Notes under the pieces: generated by a model | Told to the model about the DNA's origin: nothing | The model's database searches: none | The model's input: only the letters and a program-made list of their open reading frames with translations | In this document: piece after piece, positions 42,734 through 51,723 of the stretch | How the letters are laid out: each line of letters starts with the position of its first letter | How positions within the stretch are numbered: the first letter of the stretch is position 1 | NCBI RefSeq assembly: GCF_001306135.1 | Contig: NZ_LGKP01000046.1 | Location: forward strand, 62,001 to 126,000 | Length of the DNA stretch: 64,000 bases | Reading direction: 5' to 3' | Origin: Herpetosiphon geysericola | GTDB taxonomy: Bacteria > Chloroflexota > Chloroflexia > Chloroflexales > Herpetosiphonaceae | Made by a program: the position numbers and the translations under genes

Positions 42734-43222
42734 ATGAGAGCTCGTTTAGATTATATGGCAACCCTTCCTGAAGCCTTTAAACCGTTATTAAAATTGAGTG
42801 ACCTTGCGCACAACAGCGGCTTAGAGCCAGCGATTGTCAACTTAATTGAAATTCGCGCTTCGCAAATTAATCGTTGTGGCTATTGCCTCGATATGCACAC
42901 CAAAGATGCCCGCAGCGCTGGCGAAACCGAGCAACGGATTTATGGGCTGAATGCATGGCGCGATACGCCCTACTACAATCAGCGCGAACGCTTGGCGCTT
43001 GAATTAACCGAAGTGTTGACCCAAATTGCCCTAAACCACGTTGCCGACGAGTTCTATCAACGCTTGCTTGGCGCATTTAGCGAAAGCGAATTGGTTAAAT
43101 TAGTTACCGCAATTAGCACGATTAATATGTGGAATCGCTTTGCAATTACCTTCCAAAGCGATGCTGGCAGCTACAAGACCGAGCATTTCGTGGCCCAAAC
43201 AGCCTTAGAAAAAACCCACTAG
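42734..43222 (+). CDS. Carboxymuconolactone decarboxylase / AhpD-like protein
   Basis: 162 aa. The CMD motif is RASQINRCGYCLDMHTKDAR with the redox-active CxxC and downstream His. The start at MRARLDYM is supported by GAGG eight bases upstream; a longer frame begins inside the MocR gene and is rejected. Family members act as peroxiredoxin-reducing disulfide proteins or alkylhydroperoxidases. It is adjacent to MocR and probably regulated by it. Confidence 0.9.
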   Translation: MRARLDYMATLPEAFKPLLKLSDLAHNSGLEPAIVNLIEIRASQINRCGYCLDMHTKDARSAGETEQRIYGLNAWRDTPYYNQRERLALELTEVLTQIALNHVADEFYQRLLGAFSESELVKLVTAISTINMWNRFAITFQSDAGSYKTEHFVAQTALEKTH

Positions 43223-43225
43223 TTT

Positions 43226-43267
43226 TAAATGGCAACACGGCAGGATCAACTGTCATGTTGCCATTTA
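43226..43267. terminator. Bidirectional hairpin at the end of the AhpD-like gene
   Basis: TAAATGGCAACA pairs with TGTTGCCATTTA, and CAG/CTG extends the stem, with imperfect positions between. It overlaps the stop codon of the convergent winged-helix-like gene and so could serve both operons. Confidence 0.75.
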
Positions 43268-43699
43268 AGTGTGCTCTTCGTTGGCTTGATCGTCGAAGTT
43301 TGGCAGATCGCGTGGTGCTGTTGCTTGGTCGAGCGTCTGCCAAAGCGTGGCGATTCTAGGCCGCGCCTGAGGCTCATCATTGGGCGCAGGGCTTTGAGCC
43401 GCAGGATTGTTTGAACGCGGCAGATTGCTGGCTTTGGCGCGCAAATTAACTTTATAGCACCGTGGCTCGCCAGCAATTAAAATGAGATATTGCTGTTCAA
43501 GCAGCGCTGCAAGTGCCTGTTGAATTTCAAGCCCGCTGAATGTTTGAGCATCTGGCAATGCAGCGAGTGCCTCGCCAAGCTTTGGCTCAGCAACCTCACG
43601 CTGGCGCAAAATCGCCCGAATCAGGCTGCGTTCGGCCAAGCTCAAATGCTGAAGATCCAAGATGCTCAGGCCAGCATGGATTTCGTCGGAATGCTCCAT
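43265..43699 (-). CDS. Small winged-helix-like protein with disordered tail
   Basis: 144 aa from MEHSDEI with GGAGTGAGT upstream. The first 95 residues look like a winged helix: LSLAERSLIRAILRQREVAE, LEIQQALAALLEQQYLILIA, then a beta hairpin CYKVNLRAK. The last 50 are Pro/Asn/Ala-rich and probably disordered. Last gene of the six-gene dual-ATPase operon. It may be a regulator or adaptor; the family is not recognised. Confidence 0.65.
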   Translation of the reverse strand: MEHSDEIHAGLSILDLQHLSLAERSLIRAILRQREVAEPKLGEALAALPDAQTFSGLEIQQALAALLEQQYLILIAGEPRCYKVNLRAKASNLPRSNNPAAQSPAPNDEPQARPRIATLWQTLDQATAPRDLPNFDDQANEEHT

Positions 43700-43729
43700 A
43701 CTCACTCCACGGTGATCGGGTGATTCCAA

Positions 43730-44800
43730 TTAGCTCGTTTGGTCGGGCGGACGACGGTCGCGGCGTTGGCGAGCTTCACGCGCTTTTTCTTGCAAATTAC
43801 GGAAGAAATCGCTATCGACAATTTCATCAACTTGCTGTTTGCGCTGGCCCTCATCAACAATAATTTGCAATTCGGCAACCTGTTGGCGCAACTTGTTTTC
43901 CCGTTCGCGCACTTTATCGACCATCATGGCAAAGACGCTGGCAAGCGTCGCAACTTCATCACGCCAGCGACTGCTACTTTCGGGCACTTCGGAGCTATAA
44001 TCGCCATTGCTAATTTGGGTGGCAACCGCAGTTAAGCCAATAATTGGGCGGGTCAGGCGGTGGGCAATCAGATAAACCGCAATCGCCAAAAGCGCGGTCA
44101 CAAGCAAAAAGCCTGGAATAAGGGTTTGGCTAATTCGATTGCGCACAGCAGCTACTTCGGCCACACACAGATCAACCCCAACCGCGCCAACTGTCTCACC
44201 TTTAGCATTGTAAATCGGCGCAGCGCCTGCAATCCATTCGCCCCACTGATCAGTCGATGGATTGGGATCGATGCTTGGTTCGCGCAAGCCACGCGCCATA
44301 TCGGGCGTAAAACCACCAGCCGCCGTAAATGGTGCATTAATCAGCGGGCGGGTATCTGGCCGAATCGTACAGCCAGCGCTTGATTCGCTAGCCAACGCTT
44401 GTTCGCGTGGGGTTGGTGTTTGGCCAGGCGGAATCGCCGCGCTCACCACAAAGCGCGCTTGTTCTGGCTCGTTGGGCAATTGCACAAAGCTATAAATGCC
44501 CGAAGCCTTGGGATTAATCGTTTTAACTTCGCGCAAGTAGGCATTAATTTTGAGATAGGTTGGATCATCGATTTGGCCTTGGGTATACAGCGCGCTATGT
44601 TCATCGCCATCGATACCAGCGGCGGCAGTTTTGGCAATCGCCATCAAATCGGCTTCAAGCTCTGCTTGGGCATTGTTGGTGGCATAATTCAAAAACCAGA
44701 TGAAGACTCCGGTTAAAACACTTAAAAACAACATGGTAAAAATGGCCAATAAACGCCAACGCAGGCTCAAAAAACGGCTTTTAGGTGCTACGGCTGTCAT
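43730..44800 (-). CDS. Cache-HAMP receptor without output domain
   Basis: 356 aa. TM1 (about 13-36: LLAIFTMLFLSVLTGVFIWF), an extracellular Cache/PAS-like domain (about 40-225) with YSFVQLPNEPEQARFVVSAA and GAAPIYNAKGETVGAVGVDL, TM2 (about 228-250) and HAMP (about 250-305). A short coiled tail ends in VDEIVDSDFFRNLQEKAREA. No kinase, methyl-accepting or cyclase domain follows, so the signal must pass to a partner through the tail. Its neighbours in the operon are a GNAT protein and a winged-helix-like protein. Confidence 0.85.
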   Translation of the reverse strand: MTAVAPKSRFLSLRWRLLAIFTMLFLSVLTGVFIWFLNYATNNAQAELEADLMAIAKTAAAGIDGDEHSALYTQGQIDDPTYLKINAYLREVKTINPKASGIYSFVQLPNEPEQARFVVSAAIPPGQTPTPREQALASESSAGCTIRPDTRPLINAPFTAAGGFTPDMARGLREPSIDPNPSTDQWGEWIAGAAPIYNAKGETVGAVGVDLCVAEVAAVRNRISQTLIPGFLLVTALLAIAVYLIAHRLTRPIIGLTAVATQISNGDYSSEVPESSSRWRDEVATLASVFAMMVDKVRERENKLRQQVAELQIIVDEGQRKQQVDEIVDSDFFRNLQEKAREARQRRDRRPPDQTS

Positions 44801-44813
44801 AGAATGCTATTCC

Positions 44814-45626
44814 TCACCGCAACGACGCAAGCGCGTGCTGCACAAAAGGATTATCGTCATCCAAATAGTAAACATCATGGTAAATCGCTTGCACAATTGC
44901 TTGAATTGTCGTGAGCTTCAACGGCTGCTGCTGGCTGGGATAAAAGACTAAATGCATTGGTTGTGGCGCAATTGGCAGTTGGCGCGCTGCCTGCTCGTCA
45001 CTATTTTTTATTACTGGTGGCTCGATATACTCAACTGGCAATAACACAGCACCATTATTGAGATGAAAGCGTAGCCGCGCCTCACGCTCTTGGCGTTCAT
45101 CTTCATGCAGCCCATCCTCAACCCGCGTGACTTCAGCACTATAGCCCAAAACCGCCCCATTGCCGCTATACAAGGCATCAAGCGCCAACTGTTGATGGGT
45201 TGCTTGCACCAACCAACGGCCAATGCCCGTACCGCGCACTTGCTGATTGATGCCGATAAATGCGCCGTGGCCAAAATTACGCCGATACAGATAGCTGAAC
45301 ATACGCACCCCAACAGGCTTGCCATTGTGCTCAATCAGCCACAAATGGTCAAGCGTGGCTGGATGGCTGCGCGAAAACGGCTCTGCATACATGGCCAAAA
45401 ATGGTTCATAATGGGCCAAATGCGGGAAAATTGTGGCGAATAGAGCCTGCACAAGCTCAATCTCGCTGGCCTCAGCCCCCAAAATAGCCCGTAGCTGCAT
45501 GCCCTTGGGCGCATCATGGTTGGCTTGCGGCGGAATCATCGGCCAACGCACGCTATCTTGCAACTTATGCCACAATGGCTCTAATTCGCCAAACTGAGCT
45601 AAGCGCGCCTCAGAACTCGATGCCAT
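44814..45626 (-). CDS. GNAT-family acyltransferase
   Basis: 270 aa. The acetyl-CoA loop is GINQQVRGTGIGRWLVQATH (about 130-150), preceded by HLWLIEHNGKPVGVRMFSYL. N- and C-terminal extensions of about 80 residues are unassigned. The substrate is unknown. Its start overlaps the end of the translocase-like gene by 17 bases and its stop is 13 bases from the receptor gene, indicating tight coupling in the operon. Confidence 0.82.
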   Translation of the reverse strand: MASSSEARLAQFGELEPLWHKLQDSVRWPMIPPQANHDAPKGMQLRAILGAEASEIELVQALFATIFPHLAHYEPFLAMYAEPFSRSHPATLDHLWLIEHNGKPVGVRMFSYLYRRNFGHGAFIGINQQVRGTGIGRWLVQATHQQLALDALYSGNGAVLGYSAEVTRVEDGLHEDERQEREARLRFHLNNGAVLLPVEYIEPPVIKNSDEQAARQLPIAPQPMHLVFYPSQQQPLKLTTIQAIVQAIYHDVYYLDDDNPFVQHALASLR

Positions 45627-46962
45627 CGAGGACGCTCCTTCGTCGAGAGCGCGACAGTCGCCAGTTCAGCAGACTTTTATCGTAGACATGGCGGATGCGC
45701 CAAGCAGCCCACAGGCCAACAGCCGTGGCCAGCAAGGCAAAACCAAGGTACAGCAGCGTGCTTAGCGAAGCGGCTAGCCCACCAAGCCAGCTTGGCAACA
45801 AGATCAGGCTAATCACCCCACAGCCAACGATTGTCGCGAATGAATAACAATAGCTATCAAGAAAAACGCTTACGCGCCCGCGCCGCTCGTCGGGAACAAT
45901 ACTCTGCACCGATTTGCGCAAGGGTTCATCCCAGCCAGTTTGGGCCAAACGCGCCCCAAAACGGCCAATCAACCCGCCAATCAGTGGTTGCGCCAAAGCT
46001 CCCAGAATACACAGCAACAGAACGATGGGCAGCGCGATAAAGGCTTGTTTGGGGCTAGTTTTGCTGAGCAACCGCCCAGCCAACAGCCATTGAAACAGCA
46101 AAAGCACCAGCACAAAACCTAATTTGTAGAAGCCATACAGTTGCTGAAAACGCAACGGATCGGCGGCCACAATCTGGTCAATGCTGCGCAAAAAGTGAAA
46201 TTCGATCACGGTTAACGCCAAGCCAGTTGTAAATAACACCAGCGCTAGCAAGCGAAACAATGGCACATGGCGAATCACATCCAAGCCAGTATTAAAGGTC
46301 GCGCGAATCGATTCGCGTTCACTTTTGCTTTGGCGCGCGCGCAATTCGGATTGATGAAAGATCAGCCAGACGAAGCCAATCCCCAAAAAGCAGAAGCCAG
46401 CGCATAAACCAAGCACCAAGTTCGTGTTGTCGTGGTCGTTACCAACCATCCATGTGGCGATGAGCGCTGCCAGGCCGTTGCCCAAGAGGCTGCCGATGGT
46501 CGCGCCTGCGCCAAGCAAGGGAAATAAACGCTTGGCCTCGGACGTGGCATAAATATCATTGGCTAAGGCCCAAAATGCCAAGGGAAATATGGCATATTGC
46601 TGTTCGTTGAGGATCGATAAGGCTGGATAAAGCAGCCAAGCAGGAGCCTTGAACCAAAACAGCGCCAACAGCCCCAGATAGCAGGCACCAAAACCAGCCA
46701 ACAAGCGCTGAATCAGCTTGACCCGCTCAGTTCGATCAACAATCAGCGCATAGCTGCCAGCAGCAACAATCGTCAGCAACATGCCAACTGGCCAAAGCCA
46801 CAAGAGCTGTTCGGTGCCAAGGCTGCTAATAAAGCCTGCCATGGCCACCACATCGGCCAGTTCAAGCACCAACGTATTTAATCCCAGCAAGCCCATGAGC
46901 GCAAGCACCAAGCGCCATTCTTGCGGTTGGACTTTTAAGCCTTGTTCCAAGCGTTTGAGCAT
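45610..46962 (-). CDS. NTP/NDP-translocase-like (MFS-related) membrane protein
   Basis: 450 aa, about 12 predicted membrane helices. FWALANDIYATSEAKRLFPL followed by LGAGATIGSLLGNG matches the signature region of ADP/ATP translocases of the Tlc type and their free-living bacterial relatives. Whether it exchanges nucleotides is unproven; homologues in free-living bacteria may be sensors or transport other substrates. It is third in the six-gene operon, after the two ATPases. Confidence 0.78.
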   Translation of the reverse strand: MLKRLEQGLKVQPQEWRLVLALMGLLGLNTLVLELADVVAMAGFISSLGTEQLLWLWPVGMLLTIVAAGSYALIVDRTERVKLIQRLLAGFGACYLGLLALFWFKAPAWLLYPALSILNEQQYAIFPLAFWALANDIYATSEAKRLFPLLGAGATIGSLLGNGLAALIATWMVGNDHDNTNLVLGLCAGFCFLGIGFVWLIFHQSELRARQSKSERESIRATFNTGLDVIRHVPLFRLLALVLFTTGLALTVIEFHFLRSIDQIVAADPLRFQQLYGFYKLGFVLVLLLFQWLLAGRLLSKTSPKQAFIALPIVLLLCILGALAQPLIGGLIGRFGARLAQTGWDEPLRKSVQSIVPDERRGRVSVFLDSYCYSFATIVGCGVISLILLPSWLGGLAASLSTLLYLGFALLATAVGLWAAWRIRHVYDKSLLNWRLSRSRRRSVLDGIEF

Positions 46963-47005
46963 GCAGCTCGCATCCTTTGCGCAAGTACAACAATGTCCGC
47001 AGCGA

Positions 47006-47758
47006 TTAAGCGGTCAGGGTTGCAGCCACATTAGTCAACAGTAGGGAGATAGGATGGTCGGGATGGTCGACAACAAAAATATGGGCGTTGGCATCGGTTG
47101 CTGGCTGATACTCGGCCAACAATTCGGCGTAGGGCAAGGCAGCCAAGACCGGGCGTTGATAAATTTGTTCGATTTTTTGCTGAACTTCGCGCAAATTATA
47201 ATGCTCAGGAATTTGGTTGACAACCAGCACCATCTCGTCAATGCCAAGCTGCTCGGAAATATCGATCACCACGCCAGTACCTTGCAAATCTTGCTCGCGC
47301 AATTGCAACACCAGCAGCTGAATATCGGAAAAAGCAATGGATGGCAAGGCAGCAAATTGCACACCTGGTTGGGTATCAATCAACAACACATCCAAGCCCA
47401 AAGTATTGATCAACAGCTCGAAACTATCGCTAAGCAAGAGAATATCGTAATCGATTGTGCTATTGCGGGTGGCAAATGGCACGAGATACAGCTGACCTTT
47501 GAGGGCATGGCGAATGCTAGAGTTCAGCTCAACGGCTGTCGCTTCGATGCCACACTTGCCCCAGAGAAAATCATTCAGGCTATGGGTGATCGCGCTATCA
47601 GCCACGCCAAAAATCGCTTGAATTGAGGGCGAGCTAACATCACTATCAATAATTGCGACCCGTTGGCCAGCTGCTGCCAAGATCGTCGCAATATTAGCAG
47701 TTAATTGCGATTTACCAGTGCCTGGGCGAAACGAATGGATCGAAATAATCTTGGGCAT
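47006..47758 (-). CDS. MinD/ParA-like ATPase B
   Basis: 250 aa from MPKIISIHSF. The Walker A region reads HSFRPGTGKSQLTANIATIL: the P-loop is kept, but the signature Lys of the deviant Walker A is Arg and a Gly is Pro. Walker A' is VAIIDSDVSSPSI and Walker B LDVLLIDTQPGV. It is a close paralogue of the next gene, probably a membrane- or complex-associated switch rather than a cell-division MinD. No MinE or MinC is nearby. Confidence 0.88.
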   Translation of the reverse strand: MPKIISIHSFRPGTGKSQLTANIATILAAAGQRVAIIDSDVSSPSIQAIFGVADSAITHSLNDFLWGKCGIEATAVELNSSIRHALKGQLYLVPFATRNSTIDYDILLLSDSFELLINTLGLDVLLIDTQPGVQFAALPSIAFSDIQLLVLQLREQDLQGTGVVIDISEQLGIDEMVLVVNQIPEHYNLREVQQKIEQIYQRPVLAALPYAELLAEYQPATDANAHIFVVDHPDHPISLLLTNVAATLTA

Positions 47759-47782
47759 GGATGCCTCGCCATCATTCCACAA

Positions 47783-48535
47783 TTAGACTAAGCGATTGGC
47801 GACCGCGCGTAAGGATTGAGTTAATGGATGATCGGGATATTGCAACGCGAAAATGCCTGAACTTGCAAGGGTCATCATCTCATCGGAGTGCGGCAAGACG
47901 GCGGCAACCTCGGCGTTGTAGGTTTTTTCGACTCGGGCCTTGACCTCAGCAAAGTTGAACGAGGTTGGCACTTTATTGACCAATAAAAAGAGCTGCGGCA
48001 CATCCAATTTATGCGCCACATCAACCGTCACCCCAGTGCCTTGATAATCTTGCGAGTCTGGGCGCAAAATAATAATCAACGCATCAGAGATCGCAATCGA
48101 GAGCAAGGTTTCTTCATTCAAGCCAGGGTGCGTATCGATCAACAACACATCGAGCTTCAGCTCCTCGACCAAGCGATGAAAACCATCGTTGAGCAAGCCC
48201 ACATCGTAGCCTTCACGCAGCACGCGGGCAATTTCGCCAGCCTTAATGCTCGAAGGAATCAGAAAAATTTGGCCTGCATTCAAGCCCTTGACCTTGGAGC
48301 TAACATCGTAGGCCGCTTGCTTGATTTCGCATTTGCCCCACAAATAGTCGTTGAGCGAATATTTCATGCTGGCATCGTCGAGGCCAAAGAGCACGTGAAT
48401 ACCAGGCGACATGATATCGGTATCGATAACCCCAACCCGCCGACCAGTCGCGGCAATCAGGCTGGCGAGATTAGCAGTTGTGTTTGATTTACCCGTGCCA
48501 CCCCGAAACGAGTGGATTGAAAGAATCTTCGACAT
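47783..48535 (-). CDS. MinD/ParA-like ATPase A
   Basis: 250 aa. Walker A HSFRGGTGKSNTTANLASLI (Arg replaces the signature Lys), A' VGVIDTDIMSPGIHVLFGLD, Walker B LDVLLIDTHPGLNEETLL, and the adenine-binding segment LFLLVNKVPTSF. First gene of the operon; AGGAG lies nine bases before the ATG. It is homologous along its whole length to the following ATPase B, indicating tandem duplication. Likely a dimeric switch for the downstream receptor/transporter set. Confidence 0.88.
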   Translation of the reverse strand: MSKILSIHSFRGGTGKSNTTANLASLIAATGRRVGVIDTDIMSPGIHVLFGLDDASMKYSLNDYLWGKCEIKQAAYDVSSKVKGLNAGQIFLIPSSIKAGEIARVLREGYDVGLLNDGFHRLVEELKLDVLLIDTHPGLNEETLLSIAISDALIIILRPDSQDYQGTGVTVDVAHKLDVPQLFLLVNKVPTSFNFAEVKARVEKTYNAEVAAVLPHSDEMMTLASSGIFALQYPDHPLTQSLRAVANRLV

Positions 48536-48769
48536 GCAGGTGCTCCTGTAAAATGGCAAGTGCTGGTGTACACGGAGAGATAATGCTGGACATCATAGCC
48601 CATGGTAAGCCAATAATCAACGCTTCAAACAGCCAATGGTTGCTAGTTTTGGTAGTTCTTACAGCAGCCAAATCATCCCATGGCTGTATCTTTGGTTACA
48701 TTCGATAGTAGCAATTTGGGCCTAGAATAGGCAGAACACCGGGCTAGAGTGATAGAAAGAAAGGCTTGT

Positions 48770-49780
48770 ATGCTTGAACTTCCTGATCCGCTGGATCAAG
48801 CCCCTACCCGTGAATCAATCCAACATTACGTCAATCAGGGCATTATCGATCGTTCGCTGCTGCAACGAGCTTTACAGCTTAGTGGATTTACCCCGAATGC
48901 TCAAGCTTGGGTCAAATTTTTGAATCTGATGTTGTTGGTGCTTGGGGCAGGCTTGGCCGTCTGCGGTGTCTTTTTCTTTTTTGCCTTTAATTGGCAAACG
49001 ATGCATCGCTTTGTCAAACTTGGTTTAGTGCAAGGCGGCTTGCTGCTTAGTACGGTTGCTGCCTTGTGGTATGGGCTTGAGCGCATCGAAGGCAAAATTT
49101 TGCTGACCGTCAGCGCTTGTTTGGTTGGCGCACTCATGGCCCTATTTGGCCAAATTTATCAAACTGGAGCCGATGCCTACACCCTCTTTTTGAATTGGGC
49201 CTTGGTTATCACTGGCTTTGCCATTGCTGGTAATTTTGCCCCGTTGTGGCTGTTGTGGTGGGCATTGTGGAATCTTACGCTAAGCCTCTACTATGAACAA
49301 ACTGGTGATTTTAGCCATACGAAGGAATTATTGAGCCTGTTTAGCTTCAATGGGCTAAGTTTTGCCGTGGTTGAATTTTTGCGCCAACGCAAGCTTGCTT
49401 GGCTACAAACAAATTGGTTTCATCGCGTGCTTGGCTTAATGACGCTTTGGATACTGATACTTATCAGCAATTACTTTGGCGATGAAGTCTACAGTTACTC
49501 AGCGACCGACGTGAGTACTATGGCGATCTTGCTTTACGTTTTGGCGCTTGGCGTACTAGCTGCAATAACTGCTTATCACTATTTTATTAATTTTGATGGG
49601 TTGCTCGCCTTGGCAGGCCTTGGCACGATCTGGTTTTTTGTTGATCGCTGGCTGATCGAATGGCTCTCCGATGATTTTGCAATCAGTTTCTTGGTGTTAG
49701 GCATGATTATTTTGGGTCAAACAATCGGCTCAATTGTTTGGGTGCGTCAACGGCAACAATTGCAAGGAGGCCATGCATGA
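48770..49780 (+). CDS. DUF2157 membrane protein
   Basis: 336 aa. A soluble N-terminal segment (ESIQHYVNQGIIDRSLLQRA) is followed by about ten membrane helices, including WVKFLNLMLLVLGAGLAVCG and the conserved FGQIYQTGADAYTLFLNW. This fits DUF2157. First of three overlapping genes; its TGA overlaps the ATG of the DUF4401 gene. DUF2157 proteins are of unknown function, usually next to DUF4401 and GDYXXLXY proteins. Confidence 0.9.
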   Translation: MLELPDPLDQAPTRESIQHYVNQGIIDRSLLQRALQLSGFTPNAQAWVKFLNLMLLVLGAGLAVCGVFFFFAFNWQTMHRFVKLGLVQGGLLLSTVAALWYGLERIEGKILLTVSACLVGALMALFGQIYQTGADAYTLFLNWALVITGFAIAGNFAPLWLLWWALWNLTLSLYYEQTGDFSHTKELLSLFSFNGLSFAVVEFLRQRKLAWLQTNWFHRVLGLMTLWILILISNYFGDEVYSYSATDVSTMAILLYVLALGVLAAITAYHYFINFDGLLALAGLGTIWFFVDRWLIEWLSDDFAISFLVLGMIILGQTIGSIVWVRQRQQLQGGHA

Positions 49781-50841
49781 ACACAGCACGCTATAGCATT
49801 CGCCAATTATTCGCCGACCTTGAGCTTGAGCCACCAGGCTTTGTGCCCGCTGCCCAGCCGCCAAGCGAATATCCGTGGTATATGCGCATTTTTGCCGGCA
49901 TTGGTGCATGGTTGGCAGCCTTGCTGTTTATTGGCTTTTTGGTCATCACTCGCATCATCATTAATGAAGTTGGGGCGTTAATTGTTGGCCTGATTCTATG
50001 TGGAGTTTCGGCTGGGTTGCATCACAACAAAAGCTCATCAACATTTGTCCATCAGTTTGCGCTTGCAACTAGCATTGCGGGCCAAATTTTGGCAGTTATT
50101 GGCTGGGTTGTGATCCTCGATGGATCATACATTGGATCGGCGCTTGGCGTAATCGTGCTCGAAATCGTCCTGTTTGCAATTCAACGCGATTTCATTCAAC
50201 GCTTGATTGCAACGTTGGCAATTATCGCCGCCATCCATGTGATTGTTGGCGATCTGAGTCGTTGGAACGAAAATTTCAATTATATTTATTTGCTGTTGAG
50301 TTGCTTAATTATCATGTTTTCGGGCTTTCTATGGCTCGAACCAAAAATTCACGCCGATGAGCTTTGGCCAAGTGCCGCACCCATAGGCTATGGAATCCTG
50401 CTGTTTATGGGAGCGTCAAGCATATTTACCAATGTTGATTGGGCTGATCTCGCGCTACGCAGCAATTTTTTCATGCTGCCAGCACTGGTGGGGATCATCT
50501 GCTTAGGCATCAGCATCTGGATGATTATTAATGAATTTGCCTATCAGTTAAACCCAATTGAACTTGGGTCGATCGGCATTGGCTTATTGTTTATTGCCTT
50601 TATTGGCTTCAACACGCCAGCAATCATTATCGCTTTACTGATCCTGGTACTCAGCTATTGGCGCGGCTATTGGGTGATGTTTGGGTTTGGCTGCTTGGCA
50701 TTGCTTAGTGCATTGAGCTTGTATTATTACAATCTTAATATTTCGTTGCTTTACAAATCAATCATCTTATTTGCTAGTGGCTTAACATTATTGGTAATTC
50801 GGGCATTAATCATCAAATTAAATCAAAAGGAAGCGTTATGA
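49777..50841 (+). CDS. DUF4401 membrane protein
   Basis: 354 aa, about ten membrane helices. The soluble start TARYSIRQLFADLELEPPGF, then PWYMRIFAGIGAWLAALLFI, is the DUF4401 signature. The start codon overlaps the previous stop (ATGA), with AGGAGG upstream; its own stop overlaps the next start. It probably forms a membrane complex with its two neighbours. Confidence 0.9.
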   Translation: MNTARYSIRQLFADLELEPPGFVPAAQPPSEYPWYMRIFAGIGAWLAALLFIGFLVITRIIINEVGALIVGLILCGVSAGLHHNKSSSTFVHQFALATSIAGQILAVIGWVVILDGSYIGSALGVIVLEIVLFAIQRDFIQRLIATLAIIAAIHVIVGDLSRWNENFNYIYLLLSCLIIMFSGFLWLEPKIHADELWPSAAPIGYGILLFMGASSIFTNVDWADLALRSNFFMLPALVGIICLGISIWMIINEFAYQLNPIELGSIGIGLLFIAFIGFNTPAIIIALLILVLSYWRGYWVMFGFGCLALLSALSLYYYNLNISLLYKSIILFASGLTLLVIRALIIKLNQKEAL

Positions 50842-51320
50842 GTATTCGGATTGGATTAATTATTCTTAGCTTGATTGCATGTCTCGGTTTGGTCAATTAT
50901 AGCGTTGTGCAACGCGAAGAAATTATCAATACAGGTCGGGTGGTTTATCTCGAATTAGCGCCAGTTGATCCGCGTTCGCTGTTGCAAGGCGACTATATGC
51001 GTTTGAACTACGAAACATTCCCCCGCTCGTATGATCAAGCATATTCATCGCATGGCATTTTGGTGATTACGCTTGATGAGCAAAACATTGGCACATTCAG
51101 CCATTTTGAATATGGTGAGCAACCCTTGGCTGTCAACCAGCAGCGGCTCAAATATCGCTCGAATGGCTATGATGTGCAGATTGCAGGCGAATCGTTTTTC
51201 TTTGAGGAAGGCACTGGCGAGCGCTTTAACGCTGGCAAGTATGCTGAATTTCGGGTTAACGCTGTTGGCGAGATGGCGTTGGTTGGCTTGCGGGATAAGA
51301 ATTTACAGCCGATCAAATAA
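50838..51320 (+). CDS. GDYXXLXY-domain protein
   Basis: 160 aa. One N-terminal membrane anchor (GLIILSLIACLGLVNYSVVQ), then the diagnostic RSLLQGDYMRLNYE and a beta-rich domain ending GLRDKNLQPIK. Named for the GDYxxLxY motif. Third gene of the DUF2157 operon; translational overlap suggests fixed stoichiometry. Function unknown. Confidence 0.92.
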   Translation: MSIRIGLIILSLIACLGLVNYSVVQREEIINTGRVVYLELAPVDPRSLLQGDYMRLNYETFPRSYDQAYSSHGILVITLDEQNIGTFSHFEYGEQPLAVNQQRLKYRSNGYDVQIAGESFFFEEGTGERFNAGKYAEFRVNAVGEMALVGLRDKNLQPIK

Positions 51321-51329
51321 TTTTTTCTA

Positions 51330-51408
51330 TCCTTCCGTCCCGCCAGCAGAAGATGCAGAGAGTTTTTAGCCTTCTGCATCTCCCAAATGTTTATGTACTG
51401 GATTGTTG
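51330..51408 (+). repeat. REP-like element, copy 2
   Basis: Begins CCTTCCGTCCCGCC, has a diverged internal hairpin (AGATGCAGAGAG/CTTCTGCATCT), and continues CCCAAATGTTTATG with a tail TGGATTGTTG as in copies 3 and 4. Confidence 0.85.
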
Positions 51409-51507
51409 ATATGAGTTCTCAATCCCCCAAACACCCACATTCACGGTTCCGATTCCCGATCACCAATCATTTCAAGGGTAGGTTGTAAATCAGCATGTTT
51501 GATCACC

Positions 51508-51590
51508 ACCCTTCCGTCCCGCCTCCAGGCGGGAGACGCAGGGGGTTTTCAGCCCCCTGCACCCCCAAATATTTACTTAATGGACTGTTG
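51508..51590 (+). repeat. REP-like element, copy 3
   Basis: Most complete copy: ACCCTTCCGTCCCGCC, GGCGGGAGACGCAGGGGG, a TTTTCAG loop, CCCCCTGCACCCCCAAATA and a TGGACTGTTG tail. The hairpin arms GCAGGGGG and CCCCCTGC are perfect. Confidence 0.9.
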
Positions 51591-51723
51591 CTGTGATTCT
51601 ATACCCCACACTTCTTACTCTTCGTACTTTCGGTTAACCTAATCTTAGCTCTTCTTCGTGCGCTTCGTGGTTGCCGTTTCACATCCTTCTGATCCCCGAT
51701 CCCCAACCCCCGATCCCTCAGTA

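Larger units (their letters stand above)
51321..51723. other. Repeat-filled intergenic region
   Basis: About 400 bases with no supportable gene. It holds two copies of the REP-like element (51330-51408 and 51508-51590), a CTTCTTCGTGCGCTTCGTGG unit (51651-51670) and a degenerate GATCCCCGATCCCCAACC run (about 51684-51719). The first hairpin could terminate the GDYXXLXY operon. Confidence 0.8.

Noticed and set aside
42512-43222. Long version of the AhpD-like gene starting inside MocR
   Set aside because: The first 74 codons overlap the MocR coding sequence in another frame; a good GAGG site and ATG at 42734 explain the gene.
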